The notes under the pieces were generated by a model. It was not told the DNA's origin. It saw only the letters and a program-made list of their open reading frames with translations, and did not search any database. A program made the translations under genes and the position numbers. From NCBI RefSeq assembly GCF_008086045.1, contig NZ_VSEY01000011.1, positions 243,153-307,152 of the forward strand: 64,000 bases of DNA, read 5' to 3'. Of the stretch, positions 53,418 to 61,746 are shown in pieces; position 1 is the stretch's first letter; every line of letters starts with the position of its first letter. The DNA is from Nonomuraea sp. PA05 (GTDB taxonomy: Bacteria > Actinomycetota > Actinomycetes > Streptosporangiales > Streptosporangiaceae).

Positions 53418-54392
53418 TTGGACTACGAACGCCAGCCGTACAGAAGGTGCGGCCGCAGCGGACTGCTCCTGCCCGCCGTGTCGCTCGGCCTCTGGCACAA
53501 CTTCGGCGAGGGCAAGCCGCTCGAGACCCAGCGCGCCATCCTGCACAAGGCCTTCGACCTCGGCATCACGCACTTCGACATCGCCGACCGCTACGGCCCG
53601 CCCATCGGCGCCGCCGAGGCGGCCTTCGGCAGGCTCCTCCCGCGGTCGCTGCGCGACGAGGTCGTGGTCACCACCAAGGGCTTCAACCCCATGTGGGACG
53701 GCCCGTACGGGGTGGGCGGCTCGCGCAAGCACCTGCTGGCCACCCTCGACCGCTCGCTGACCAGGCTCGGCCTCGACTACGTGGACATCTTCTACCTGCA
53801 CCGCGACGACGAGGAGACGCCGCTGGAGGAGCAGGTCGCCACGCTGGACCACATGGTCCGCACCGGCCGCGCCCTCTACGTCGGCGTCTCGAACTTCTCC
53901 CCCGGGCGCACCGCGCAGGCCGCCCGCATGCTGCGCTCCCTCGGCACCCCGCTGCTGGTGCACCAGCCGTCGTACTCGCTGCTGAACCGGGGCATCGAGG
54001 AGTCGCTGCTGGGCGTGCTGGAGGAGGAGGGCGTCGGCTGCGTGGTGTACTCGCCGCTGGCGCAGGGCCTGCTGACCGACCGCTACCTGAACGGCATCCC
54101 GGCCGGCTCGCGGGCGGCCGAGGGCCGGTTCCTGACGCCCGACCGGGTGACGCCCGAGGTGCTTTCCTTCGTGCGGTCGCTGGCCGAGCTGGCGGACTCG
54201 CGCGGGCAGACGGTGGCGCAGCTCGCGCTGGCGTGGGCGCTTCGGGACCCGCGGATCACCTCCGTGCTCGTCGGGGCCTCCAGCCCCGAGCAGCTCGAGG
54301 CGAACGTCGCGGCCGTGGACCGGCTCGACTTCACCGAGGACGAGCTGGCCACCATCGACCGGGCCGCCAAGGAGTCCGGCGTCCAGGCGTGA
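53418..54392 (+). CDS. Aldo/keto reductase
   Basis: A 324-residue NADPH-dependent aldo/keto reductase close to the YghZ group (L-glyceraldehyde 3-phosphate reductase). Catalytic Asp and Tyr are in FDIADRYGP, Lys in VVVTTKGF, His in FYLHRDDEETP; the SVLVGASSPEQLEANVAA segment binds the cofactor phosphate. The TTG start at 53418 is supported by GGAAGG nine bases upstream. It follows the glycosyltransferase by 36 bases, so they may share a transcript. Confidence 0.9.
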   Translation: MDYERQPYRRCGRSGLLLPAVSLGLWHNFGEGKPLETQRAILHKAFDLGITHFDIADRYGPPIGAAEAAFGRLLPRSLRDEVVVTTKGFNPMWDGPYGVGGSRKHLLATLDRSLTRLGLDYVDIFYLHRDDEETPLEEQVATLDHMVRTGRALYVGVSNFSPGRTAQAARMLRSLGTPLLVHQPSYSLLNRGIEESLLGVLEEEGVGCVVYSPLAQGLLTDRYLNGIPAGSRAAEGRFLTPDRVTPEVLSFVRSLAELADSRGQTVAQLALAWALRDPRITSVLVGASSPEQLEANVAAVDRLDFTEDELATIDRAAKESGVQA

Positions 54393-54420
54393 CCTCGCCG
54401 GCGGCCCGTCCCGGACGCGT

Positions 54421-54903
54421 TCAGGACGGGCCGCCCTCCCCCGCGAGCAGGCCGCGGACGGCGGCCAAGGTGTCGCCGAGGGTGGCGTGCACGACCTCGC
54501 CAGGCCGGGCCAGCCGCGCCTGCCACCGCACGTCCGCCACCCGCGGATACCCCGGGTCGGCCCCCACCACGATCCGCCGCGCCGGGTTGTCCAGCGCCGC
54601 CCCCAGCTCCAGCAGCGCGATCGGCTGCGTGCTGTCCCCCGGCGGGAACCAGAACATGGTCAGCACCTCAGGCAGGTGCAGATGGTGGTGCTCCCAGGCG
54701 ATCTGCGCGGGTGTCTCCCCCGGATCCCCGATCGGGAAGTCACGGCGGCGCGGGTTGAGCACGACCGCGCCGATCCGCCCGAGCTCCCGCGCCGCCTCCC
54801 GCTGCCAGTCCGCCACCCCGGTGATCCCCCCGGCCAGGAACACCGCGGGCGGGTCGCCGGGCGCGGGCCGGTAGTAGTCAGGCGCCTCGTAGTACGCGCT
54901 CAC
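54421..54903 (-). CDS. Nucleoside 2-deoxyribosyltransferase-like protein
   Basis: A 160-residue protein with the nucleoside deoxyribosyltransferase-like fold: VFLAGGITGVADWQREAARELG at the phosphate-type loop, and STQPIALLELGAALDNPARRIVVG, where the SxG..E pattern of the family is approximated. Members hydrolyse or exchange N-glycosidic bonds of nucleosides; the present activity is not proven. GGAGGAG lies directly before the GTG at 54903. It is divergent from the DUF418 gene with a palindrome between. Confidence 0.8.
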   Translation of the reverse strand: MSAYYEAPDYYRPAPGDPPAVFLAGGITGVADWQREAARELGRIGAVVLNPRRRDFPIGDPGETPAQIAWEHHHLHLPEVLTMFWFPPGDSTQPIALLELGAALDNPARRIVVGADPGYPRVADVRWQARLARPGEVVHATLGDTLAAVRGLLAGEGGPS

Positions 54904-54930
54904 GGCGGCTCCTCCGCGACTTCGGTTCCG

Positions 54931-54956
54931 GCCGGTACATCCATCGATGTACCGGC
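54931..54956. promoter_or_regulatory. Perfect 11-bp inverted repeat in divergent promoter region
   Basis: GCCGGTACATC (54931-54941) is mirrored perfectly by GATGTACCGGC (54946-54956) around CATC. It lies in the 69-bp gap between two divergent genes and looks like an operator of a TetR-type dimer. No regulator gene is next to it. Confidence 0.6.
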
Positions 54957-54972
54957 GATTTCGCTCCCCGGG

Positions 54973-56130
54973 ATGACGGGGAGCGGCCCGCGCGCCAGCA
55001 CCCTGGAAGGTGTGGACAGACGCATCGACGCCCTGGACGTGCTGCGCGGCGTGGCCATCCTGGGCACGCTCGGCACCAACATCTGGATCTTCACCGACCC
55101 CGCAGGCCCGCTGGCCCCGCTGAGCTTCACCGGCGACCCCGGCGTGGTGGAGACGTTCCTGCGGTTCCTGTCCAACGGCAAGTTCCTCGGGCTGCTCACG
55201 CTGCTGTTCGGCGTCGGGCTGGAGCTGCAGTATCGCAGCGCGGCACGCAGGGGCGTCCCGTGGCCGGGCCGCTACCTGTGGCGGGCGGCGCTGCTGCTCG
55301 CCGAGGGGGCGTTGCACTTCCTCCTGGTCTTCGAGTTCGACGTGCTGATGGGGTACGCGGTCACGTCCATGATCGTGGCGTACCTGATCGGGCGGAGCGA
55401 CCGGGTGGTCACGGCCTGGATGGCCGGGGCGGGCACGCTGCTGGTGGCGCTGGTGGGCCTGGCCACGCTGGCCCTGCTCGCGGCCCCGCCCGGGGGGACG
55501 GCGGCGGTCGCGTACCCGGAGGGCTGGCTCGACCAGGTGCGGCTCCGCCTCGGCAACCTCCTGGTGTTCCGCGCCGAGCTGATCTTCATCGTGCCGCTGG
55601 GCATCGTGCTGTTCCTGCTCGGCGCCCGCCTGCTGCGGGCCGGTGTGTTCGAGGAGCGCGGCGCGCGGCTGCGCGGCCGGCTGATGGCGGCCGGCCTCGG
55701 CCTCGGCGTGCCGCTGAACCTGGTCACCTCCTTCTCGGGCCCCGCCTGGTTCATGGTGGACCGCTACCTGCTGGCGCCGCTCGTCGCCTTGGGCCTGCTG
55801 GCGCTGGTCACCTCGATCGCGCACGGCATGAAGGGCGCGCCGGGTGTGGTGCGCAGGGGCCTGTCCGGCGTCGGCCGCACGGCGCTGTCCTGCTACGTGT
55901 TCCAGAACGTGGCCGCGAGCGTGCTCTGCTACGGCTGGGGCCTCGGCCTGGCCACCCGCTTCGACGGGCTGCGGCCTTGGTGGGTGCCGGTGGCGTGGGG
56001 CGGGATCTGCGTGCTGTTCATGGCGCTGTCGTCGCTGTGGCTGCGGCGGTTCGAGCGGGGGCCGCTGGAGCTGGCCTGGCAGTGGGCGTACCAGGCGCCG
56101 TTCGGGACGCGCGCCGCCGTGAAGCGGTAG
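54973..56130 (+). CDS. DUF418 family membrane protein
   Basis: About 385 residues with the DUF418 pattern: RIDALDVLRGVAILGTLGTNIW at the N-terminus, then about eight to ten hydrophobic helices, then the C-terminal block LSCYVFQNVAASVLCYGWGLGL and LWLRRFERGPLELAWQWAYQ. Members are thought to handle or transport small molecules, but no role is established. ATG 54973 gives a 13-residue lead before RIDALD; GTG 55012 is the alternative, with GGAAGG almost touching it. Its 3' end overlaps the TIMP-like gene on the other strand by 113 bases. Confidence 0.85.
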   Translation: MTGSGPRASTLEGVDRRIDALDVLRGVAILGTLGTNIWIFTDPAGPLAPLSFTGDPGVVETFLRFLSNGKFLGLLTLLFGVGLELQYRSAARRGVPWPGRYLWRAALLLAEGALHFLLVFEFDVLMGYAVTSMIVAYLIGRSDRVVTAWMAGAGTLLVALVGLATLALLAAPPGGTAAVAYPEGWLDQVRLRLGNLLVFRAELIFIVPLGIVLFLLGARLLRAGVFEERGARLRGRLMAAGLGLGVPLNLVTSFSGPAWFMVDRYLLAPLVALGLLALVTSIAHGMKGAPGVVRRGLSGVGRTALSCYVFQNVAASVLCYGWGLGLATRFDGLRPWWVPVAWGGICVLFMALSSLWLRRFERGPLELAWQWAYQAPFGTRAAVKR

Positions 56131-56797
56131 TCGAGGCGGCACGGCCGGGCGGGGAGCTCCGGCGGCGCAGCGCCAGGACGACGAACGCCCCGGACAGCCC
56201 CAGCAGCACGACGACGACGATCCACCCCCACCCGCCGCCCGCGTCGCCCTCCGCAAGCAGTGGCTGCTCGACCGCGAACGTCTCACTGACCGCCACCGGC
56301 GGCAACGGAGTGCCCAGCGCCTTGACGAGCTCGGCGTCGACGGGCCCGCCCAGGCTCTCCTGGCCGTCCTCCCGATCGTCGCCCGGCCGCAGGGGCCCCG
56401 AGCCGGAAGCGACCGGCACGTTGCCCGAGCAGAGCGTGGACGACAGCTCGCCCCCCTCGGCCACCGGCCCCGTGGAGCTGGAGGCCGCGAACACCAGATA
56501 ACGCCCGCTTCGCCCGAACGTGTAGCCGCACGAGGAGCTGGCGGCGCTGGTCGTGAGCGTGAACCGGGCGGCGGGCGCCCCCTTGTAGACCTGGTCGGCC
56601 CGGAACGTGTAGACCAGGGGCTCGCCGAACCCGCTTCCCCCGCGCACGCCGGTCACGGTGCCGGTGAAGACCGCGTCGGCGTTCCGTACGGTTTGCGCCG
56701 GTGACAGATCCACGCACCTGCAAGCGTGTGCCGCCGTGGACAGCCCGACGAGGAGGGAGGCGGTGAAGGTGAGAACGGCGAGCAAGCGAAGCACCAT
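56018..56797 (-). CDS. TIMP/NTR-like secreted membrane-anchored protein
   Basis: A 259-residue protein with a signal peptide (MVLRLLAVLTFTASLLVGLSTAAHA) followed at once by CRC, as in the N-terminus of TIMP-type NTR domains, where the first Cys forms the inhibitory edge. A beta-barrel-like domain (about 25-135) with two further cysteines follows. After a linker comes one C-terminal helix (WGWIVVVVLLGLSGAFVVLAL), so the domain is tethered outside the cell. The last 46 residues are low-complexity Arg/Ala/Pro/Thr. They lie in the 113-bp antisense overlap with DUF418, so the original stop may have been lost. ATG 56797 is chosen for the signal peptide. Confidence 0.75.
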   Translation of the reverse strand: MVLRLLAVLTFTASLLVGLSTAAHACRCVDLSPAQTVRNADAVFTGTVTGVRGGSGFGEPLVYTFRADQVYKGAPAARFTLTTSAASSSCGYTFGRSGRYLVFAASSSTGPVAEGGELSSTLCSGNVPVASGSGPLRPGDDREDGQESLGGPVDAELVKALGTPLPPVAVSETFAVEQPLLAEGDAGGGWGWIVVVVLLGLSGAFVVLALRRRSSPPGRAASTTASRRRASRTAPGTPTARPAPAAPARTAAATATTAP

Positions 56798-56907
56798 GTC
56801 CTTACCACGTATCGGGGCGGGCGGAGAGTTCAACGACGACCGCTTCGTTCGATTTCACTTTCGTCTCGGGGGCGGGCGGCTTTGCTCGTGCGCTCAATAC
56901 TTGACGC

Positions 56908-59421
56908 ATGGCCCCGTCGAATGAAGACTTCATCGCCTTCGCCGCCGCGATCGACAAAAGAGTGACTCGTCGTGAAATCGCTTCCGCGTCGCTCGTGGTG
57001 AGAATCTTCCCGGGCACGGACGCGGCGGAGCCCGCAGCCGTGATCGAGGCTCTCATCCGTCGGTTGCACTCGGCGAACGGCCAAGCTCTCGTCCCTTATG
57101 CCGAGTTCGGCCGGGACACCGAACTGAGCCAGGTCATCAAGAAGCTGGCGAATACCACGCCGCGCGGCTGGGGCACGCTCCGCTTTCCCCGATACCGCGT
57201 CCTGTCGGCGATAAGAGACGGCGTCCCCTCCCACGGCGCGCTGCAGCGGGCCTTCCACGAACTCCACCCCAACCTTTCCCATCTTCATGGGAATCCCGAC
57301 CAGGCACGCGGCCTGTACGAAGTGCTGCATGCCCTGCTGTTCTTCCTGGGGGGCTGGGTGGTGCGGGAGGGATTTCGCTGGTCGTGGCGTCGGAAGATGC
57401 GTGGCTGGTTTCCCCGGTACGCCGGGTGGGACAGAGCCGATTTCTTTGCCATCGCCGACGAGGTCATGCGGGACGGAGATCGGCAGAAGCAGGAGGGAGC
57501 TCTGCTCCGGGCGATTCTGTGCGACCTGGACGCGGCCTTCCGTCATCGGCTGTCACCGTGGCGGCGACGCCGGCGGAGCGGGTTCATGCTCTTCGCCGAC
57601 GACAAGACGGACTCCCCCGCGAAGCCCGGCAGGCCCGCTCCCACCGACCGGCTCGCCAAGGCCGTGGGGGACAGCGGCGTGCGCAGGGTGGTCGTGATCT
57701 GCGCTCCGGAGGGAAAGGCCGAGAAGCCTGACCAAAACCTCGGGCGCGTGGCGAACCTCCTCGGCCTGCACCCGCGCCTCGCCGAGGTAGAGGGCACCAC
57801 CACCGGTACGGACGCCGAAGCCCTGGCGGGCGAAACCAAGATCGCATCGAGACTCGGCAGTCCTCTGCTCGCCGGGGCCGAGGCTGTGGGACAGGGCCTG
57901 ATCGCCCTGGGGCTGGTGGCCGCGCTCGCGATCCCGTTGTTCCCCCCGCTCTGGCCCTCCGACACCTCCTGCCTCGCACAGCCCCAGCCACAGGGCCAGA
58001 ACCTCGCCCTGACCGTTCCTGACGCCGCCGAGGCGAAACGCCTCTACGACCAGGACAAGCAGGAGATAGAAAAGGAGAACAGCAGGGTCCAGGAGATGGA
58101 GAAAGAGGGATACACCGTCAAGACGGTGGTGTATCTCGGGTCCGGGGTCCAGTCCTTCGACCACCCCGAATACAACGGCGTGCTCCCGGAGCTGCGCGGC
58201 ATCCGGCTGGCCCAGCAGAAGATGAACGAAATGGCGGACACCCTTCACCACGGCAAGCGCAATTACAACGGCAACGTCTACATCCGGGTGAGCATCCAGG
58301 AAGCAGGCGCCCAGTACGCCCGGGCTCCTCAGCTCGCGCAAACGGTCGCGGACCAATCGGACAGGAAAGTGCTCGGCGTCGTCGGCCTGGGAGAGAGCAG
58401 GAAAGAGACGATCGAGGCGCAGGCCATCCTCGGCGAAGGCGGGCTCCCCATGCTGGGAATAGGCGCGACATCGGAGAATTTCCAGAACCACCCGCTCTAC
58501 CGTCAGGTCTCCTGGGACAATCCGCAGCAGGCGCGGCTCGCCACGGCATTCGCCAGGAACGCCGGCATCATTCCCACCGAGGGCGGAGATTGCGGCCCCG
58601 CCTCCTCGGCCGTCATTCTCGGTGATCCGGACGACGACTACAGCAAGACCCTCAGCGACGACTTCGCCAGGACCTTCCAGCCGAGCACCCAGCTCTGGTT
58701 CTCCCCGGGGAGCAAGAACACGCAACCCGTCGGCAAGACCGTGCACAGCCTGTCGGCCCTGGCCGACGAGACCTGCGCCATCGTCGCCAGGGACCCGGAA
58801 CGCACCCTGGTCTACTGGCCGGGCCGGGCCCAGCGCCTGCGGGACTTCCTGCAGACCGTCAAGGGCAAGAACGCGTGCCCGAGCACCCTCACCGTGCTCA
58901 CCGGAGCCGACATCACCACCACGGTGACGCGCGCGCAGCAGTTGTCCTTCGACGGCATCACGCTGTACTACGCGGCGCACGCCCTGCCGAGCCATCCGCC
59001 GAACGACATGGGCAGGGAGTACCTCACCCGGTACTCCAGCGTCTACCGCCACGACGCCTGGTACGACCACTGGCGCGGGCCGCTCGCGTACGACGCCCTC
59101 ATGACCATGGCCACGGCGATCAACACCGTCTGCCAGCTGAACAAGGCGGCGGGCTGCGGCAGGGGGTCGGTGCAGGTCCTGTCCTCGTTCGGGGTCGGGG
59201 GAGACGCCGGGCTGCGGGGCGCGACGGGGACCATCGTCTACCCGAGCGATCCCCGCAGCGCGTCGGGCGCGGTGACGGTCGTGCCGTCCGACAAGCGGTT
59301 CCTGATCCTCCGCCACACCCCGCAGGGGCCGGTGGTCTCCATGGAGTGCGGCCGACGCGACGGCAACGACGTGCGGGCCACGTGGGGCCGGCACAACGAG
59401 TTCGCCTGCCCCCGGCGCTGA
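56908..59421 (+). CDS. Membrane-anchored receptor-like protein with periplasmic-binding fold
   Basis: An 837-residue protein with an unusual layout. Residues 1-320 are an unrecognised cytoplasmic-looking domain (MAPSNEDFIAFAAAIDKRVTRREIA, DQARGLYEVLHALLFFLGGW, and an Arg-rich stretch WRRRRRSGF). One transmembrane helix follows (about 328-348, GLIALGLVAALAIPLFPP). A C-terminal domain (about 385-830) resembles type I periplasmic-binding proteins of the branched-chain amino acid family (IRLAQQKMNEMADTLHH, VLGVVGLGESRKETIEAQAIL, LPMLGIGATSENF, FDGITLYYAAHALP). No signal peptide or transporter genes are present. It is probably a ligand-sensing receptor. It is divergent from the TIMP-like gene. Confidence 0.8.
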   Translation: MAPSNEDFIAFAAAIDKRVTRREIASASLVVRIFPGTDAAEPAAVIEALIRRLHSANGQALVPYAEFGRDTELSQVIKKLANTTPRGWGTLRFPRYRVLSAIRDGVPSHGALQRAFHELHPNLSHLHGNPDQARGLYEVLHALLFFLGGWVVREGFRWSWRRKMRGWFPRYAGWDRADFFAIADEVMRDGDRQKQEGALLRAILCDLDAAFRHRLSPWRRRRRSGFMLFADDKTDSPAKPGRPAPTDRLAKAVGDSGVRRVVVICAPEGKAEKPDQNLGRVANLLGLHPRLAEVEGTTTGTDAEALAGETKIASRLGSPLLAGAEAVGQGLIALGLVAALAIPLFPPLWPSDTSCLAQPQPQGQNLALTVPDAAEAKRLYDQDKQEIEKENSRVQEMEKEGYTVKTVVYLGSGVQSFDHPEYNGVLPELRGIRLAQQKMNEMADTLHHGKRNYNGNVYIRVSIQEAGAQYARAPQLAQTVADQSDRKVLGVVGLGESRKETIEAQAILGEGGLPMLGIGATSENFQNHPLYRQVSWDNPQQARLATAFARNAGIIPTEGGDCGPASSAVILGDPDDDYSKTLSDDFARTFQPSTQLWFSPGSKNTQPVGKTVHSLSALADETCAIVARDPERTLVYWPGRAQRLRDFLQTVKGKNACPSTLTVLTGADITTTVTRAQQLSFDGITLYYAAHALPSHPPNDMGREYLTRYSSVYRHDAWYDHWRGPLAYDALMTMATAINTVCQLNKAAGCGRGSVQVLSSFGVGGDAGLRGATGTIVYPSDPRSASGAVTVVPSDKRFLILRHTPQGPVVSMECGRRDGNDVRATWGRHNEFACPRR

Positions 59422-59471
59422 CCCTCGGTGGTTGACGTGGCGTCCGCGAGCGCTTACGGTTCCGGCAGTCG

Positions 59472-59506
59472 GTGAAACTATCGACACAATTCCGAAACTT
59501 TCGGAA
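59472..59506 (+). promoter_or_regulatory. BxlR/XlnR-like operator upstream of xylanase
   Basis: TTCCGAAACTTTCGGAA (59490-59506) is a perfect 17-bp palindrome containing CGAAACTTTCG, the pattern of Streptomyces xylan-utilisation repressor sites. A degenerate half-copy GTGAAACTATCGACA precedes it (59472-59486). It is 48 bases before the xylanase GTG, where a repressor would block transcription until xylan breakdown products appear. Confidence 0.7.
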
Positions 59507-59553
59507 CTCGTGTCGCCGCGCCCTAGCCACCCCCACGGCACCGGAGGTCATCG

Positions 59554-60594
59554 GTGAAGCCCTTGATCATCGCCCTCGCGCTCGTCCTCGCCGCCCCGCT
59601 CCCCGCCGCCGCCCACCCGCGCCCACCGCGCGACTTACGCCAGCTCTCCCAGCAGACCGGCATCAAGATCGGCTCAGCGGTGGACATCGCCGCGCTTCGC
59701 GCCGAGTCCGACTACCGCAAGACGCTCAACCGCGAGTTCAACCACGTCACCGCGGAGAACGCGATGAAGTGGGAGTCGGTGGAGCCGGAGCGCGGCGTGT
59801 ACACCTGGGCCGACGCCGACACGCTGGTCGACAGCGCGCGCCGCAACCGCCAGCAGGTACGCGGCCACACCCTCGTCTGGCACAACCAGCTCCCCGCCTG
59901 GCTGACCGCCGGCGTCGCGGACGGCTCGATCGACGACGCCGAGCTGCGCGACATCCTGCGCGACCACATCACCACGCAGGTGCGCCGCTACAAGGGCAAG
60001 ATCCGCGCCTGGGACGTGGTCAACGAGGTCGTGGAGGAGGACGGCACGATGCGGCAGACCATCTGGCTGCAGCACCTCGGCCCCGGTTACATCGCCGACG
60101 CCTTCCGCTGGGCGCACCGCGCCGACCCGCACGCCAAGCTCTTCATCAACGACTACAACCTCGAATGGAACGCCCCCAAGATCGAGACCACGCTCTCCAT
60201 CGTCAAGGAGCTCCAGGCGCAGGGCGTGCCCATCCACGGCGTCGGCTTCCAGGGCCACCTCGGCATCCAGTACGACTATCCCGGCGACTGGGCGAACGTC
60301 ATGCGCCGCTTCGCCGACCTCGGCCTGGAGGTCGCGATCACCGAGCTGGACGTGCGGATGGAGCTGCCGGTGACGCCCGAGAAGCTGGCCACCCAGGCCA
60401 CCTACTACAGCCGGGCCATGACCGACTGCCTCAGCGTCAGGGCCTGCCGCGAGATGACCGTCTGGGGTTACACCGACCGGCACTCGTGGGTGCCCGGCTG
60501 GTTCGAGGGGCAGGGGGCGGCGTGCCTGCTGGACGAGAACCTGGCGCCCAAGCCCGCGTACGAGGCGCTGCTGGCGGTCAAGCGCCCCCGCTGA
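59554..60594 (+). CDS. Secreted GH10 endo-1,4-beta-xylanase
   Basis: A 346-residue xylanase. A signal peptide (1-20, PLPAAA) is followed directly by one GH10 TIM barrel; there is no carbohydrate-binding module. Acid/base Glu158 is in WDVVNEVV, nucleophile Glu264 in AITELDVRM, and the substrate-cleft signature GHTLVWHNQLPAW is intact. It hydrolyses xylan backbone outside the cell. The GTG at 59554 has GGAGG 11 bases upstream. The perfect palindrome upstream suggests substrate-induced control. Confidence 0.95.
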   Translation: MKPLIIALALVLAAPLPAAAHPRPPRDLRQLSQQTGIKIGSAVDIAALRAESDYRKTLNREFNHVTAENAMKWESVEPERGVYTWADADTLVDSARRNRQQVRGHTLVWHNQLPAWLTAGVADGSIDDAELRDILRDHITTQVRRYKGKIRAWDVVNEVVEEDGTMRQTIWLQHLGPGYIADAFRWAHRADPHAKLFINDYNLEWNAPKIETTLSIVKELQAQGVPIHGVGFQGHLGIQYDYPGDWANVMRRFADLGLEVAITELDVRMELPVTPEKLATQATYYSRAMTDCLSVRACREMTVWGYTDRHSWVPGWFEGQGAACLLDENLAPKPAYEALLAVKRPR

Positions 60595-60667
60595 CCGGGA
60601 CGCCGGGCTGACGCGGCCCCTTGACCGGGACGCCGAGCCGCCGCAGCTCCCCTTGACCGGGACGCCG
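60592..60667. repeat. Three near-identical 14-bp repeats after xylanase stop
   Basis: TGACCGGGACGCCG occurs at 60592 (including the xylanase stop), 60622 and 60654, spaced 30 and 32 bases, with partly matching flanks. A shortened TGACCGGGC follows at 60689. Like the repeats after kptA, this looks like local duplication of a gene's 3' end. The rest of the 181-bp gap to 60775 shows no gene. Confidence 0.7.
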
Positions 60668-60775
60668 GATTGATCGCGGCGTTCCCGATGACCGGGCACC
60701 TTCCGCCGACGGTGCCCGGTCGCCGCCCAGGTCCTCACGATCCTTCACACCCGCGTGAGGGCCTGGGCCCCGCCG

Positions 60776-61318
60776 TCAGGGCGCCGGATCGAGCCGCTGG
60801 AGCAGCCCGTACACGAACCGGGCGCGATGCCCGGCGCCGCCGTGGCGGAAGTCGACCGTCCAGTGCTGCGGAGCGGGCCCGTCGATCTGCACGGCGCCGG
60901 GAAAGCTCGCGACGACGTCCTCGACGACGCAGGCCCAGGGCGCCAGCCCGGCGAAGCCGGTCGCGGCCGGTCCTGACGGGCGGACGAACCACTGGTTCCA
61001 CAGCTCGCCGCCGGGCCCGACCAGCGCCTCGTAGGCCAGCCCAGGCCAGGTCGGCAACGTCCAGCGCAGCACGTCACAGGTGAGGCTCCCGGCGGGCCGC
61101 CGGCCACGGTGGGCCGGCGGGCCCAGCGCCATCCGCAGCGCTCCGGCCCCCTTCGGCGCCCTCGGCGCGTGGGCCAGCCGCGTCCAGTGGGCGTGGGCCT
61201 CGCGCAGCTCGGCGCGGGTGGCGCCGATGCGGTCGAGCGTCTCCTCGACCTGCTCGGCGTTGACGTCGCGCATGCGGTGCATCAGCGTCAGCTCGAACTC
61301 GCGTACCCCGAAGGCCAT
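60776..61318 (-). CDS. Hypothetical protein
   Basis: A 180-residue soluble protein, not recognised. It starts MAFGVREFELTLMHRMRDVN and includes a helical region (EETLDRIGATRAELREAHAHWTRLAH), a basic proline-rich stretch, and a tryptophan-rich second half (RWTLPTWPGLAYEALVGPGGELWNQWFVRP). It has no signal peptide or membrane helix. It precedes the Rrf2 gene by 18 bases in the minus-strand order (exporter, Rrf2, then this gene), so it may belong to that transcript. Coding is supported by G/C-rich third positions. Confidence 0.65.
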   Translation of the reverse strand: MAFGVREFELTLMHRMRDVNAEQVEETLDRIGATRAELREAHAHWTRLAHAPRAPKGAGALRMALGPPAHRGRRPAGSLTCDVLRWTLPTWPGLAYEALVGPGGELWNQWFVRPSGPAATGFAGLAPWACVVEDVVASFPGAVQIDGPAPQHWTVDFRHGGAGHRARFVYGLLQRLDPAP

Positions 61319-61336
61319 CGCCCCAGCTTGCCACCC

Positions 61337-61738
61337 TCAGGGGACCTCGCGCCCGGCCGGCTCTCCTGAGGTGACGACGTCGGCGAGGGTGATCTCGCTG
61401 AGCAGCGCGTTCTCGTGGCTGCGCAGCCGGTCCCAGATCTCGGCGAGCGGCGCGGCGGCCGGGGAGAAGGGGCGCAGGGCCTGCTCGGCGCCCTCCGTGA
61501 CGCGGATGACGTCGGCCAGCGCGATCTCCCCGGCCGGCCGGGCCAGCCAGTAACCGCCGTCGGGACCGCGCTGACTGCGGATGAGGCCGGCCCGGCGCAG
61601 CTGGAGCAGGATGTTGTCGCAGAAGCGACGGGGGATGTCCTGCGTGGCGGCGATGTGTTCGGCGTGCACCGGGCTGTCGGCTACGGCCAGGGCGAGCATC
61701 GCGCCCAGGGCATATTGGGTGCGGGCGGAGATTCTCAT
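61337..61738 (-). CDS. Rrf2 family transcriptional regulator (CymR-like)
   Basis: A 133-residue Rrf2 winged-helix regulator: MRISARTQYALGAMLALAV, then HIAATQDIPRRFCDNILLQLRRAGLIRSQRGPDGGYWLARPAGEI. Only one cysteine (C40) is present, so the three-Cys Fe-S site of IscR or NsrR is absent, which points to a CymR-like sulfur regulator. It lies eight bases after the TauE/SafE gene on the same strand. The CCTAC-N7-GTAGG site before that gene and before the SsuD-like monooxygenase is a candidate operator for it. Confidence 0.88.
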   Translation of the reverse strand: MRISARTQYALGAMLALAVADSPVHAEHIAATQDIPRRFCDNILLQLRRAGLIRSQRGPDGGYWLARPAGEIALADVIRVTEGAEQALRPFSPAAAPLAEIWDRLRSHENALLSEITLADVVTSGEPAGREVP

Positions 61739-61746
61739 GGGCCGGC

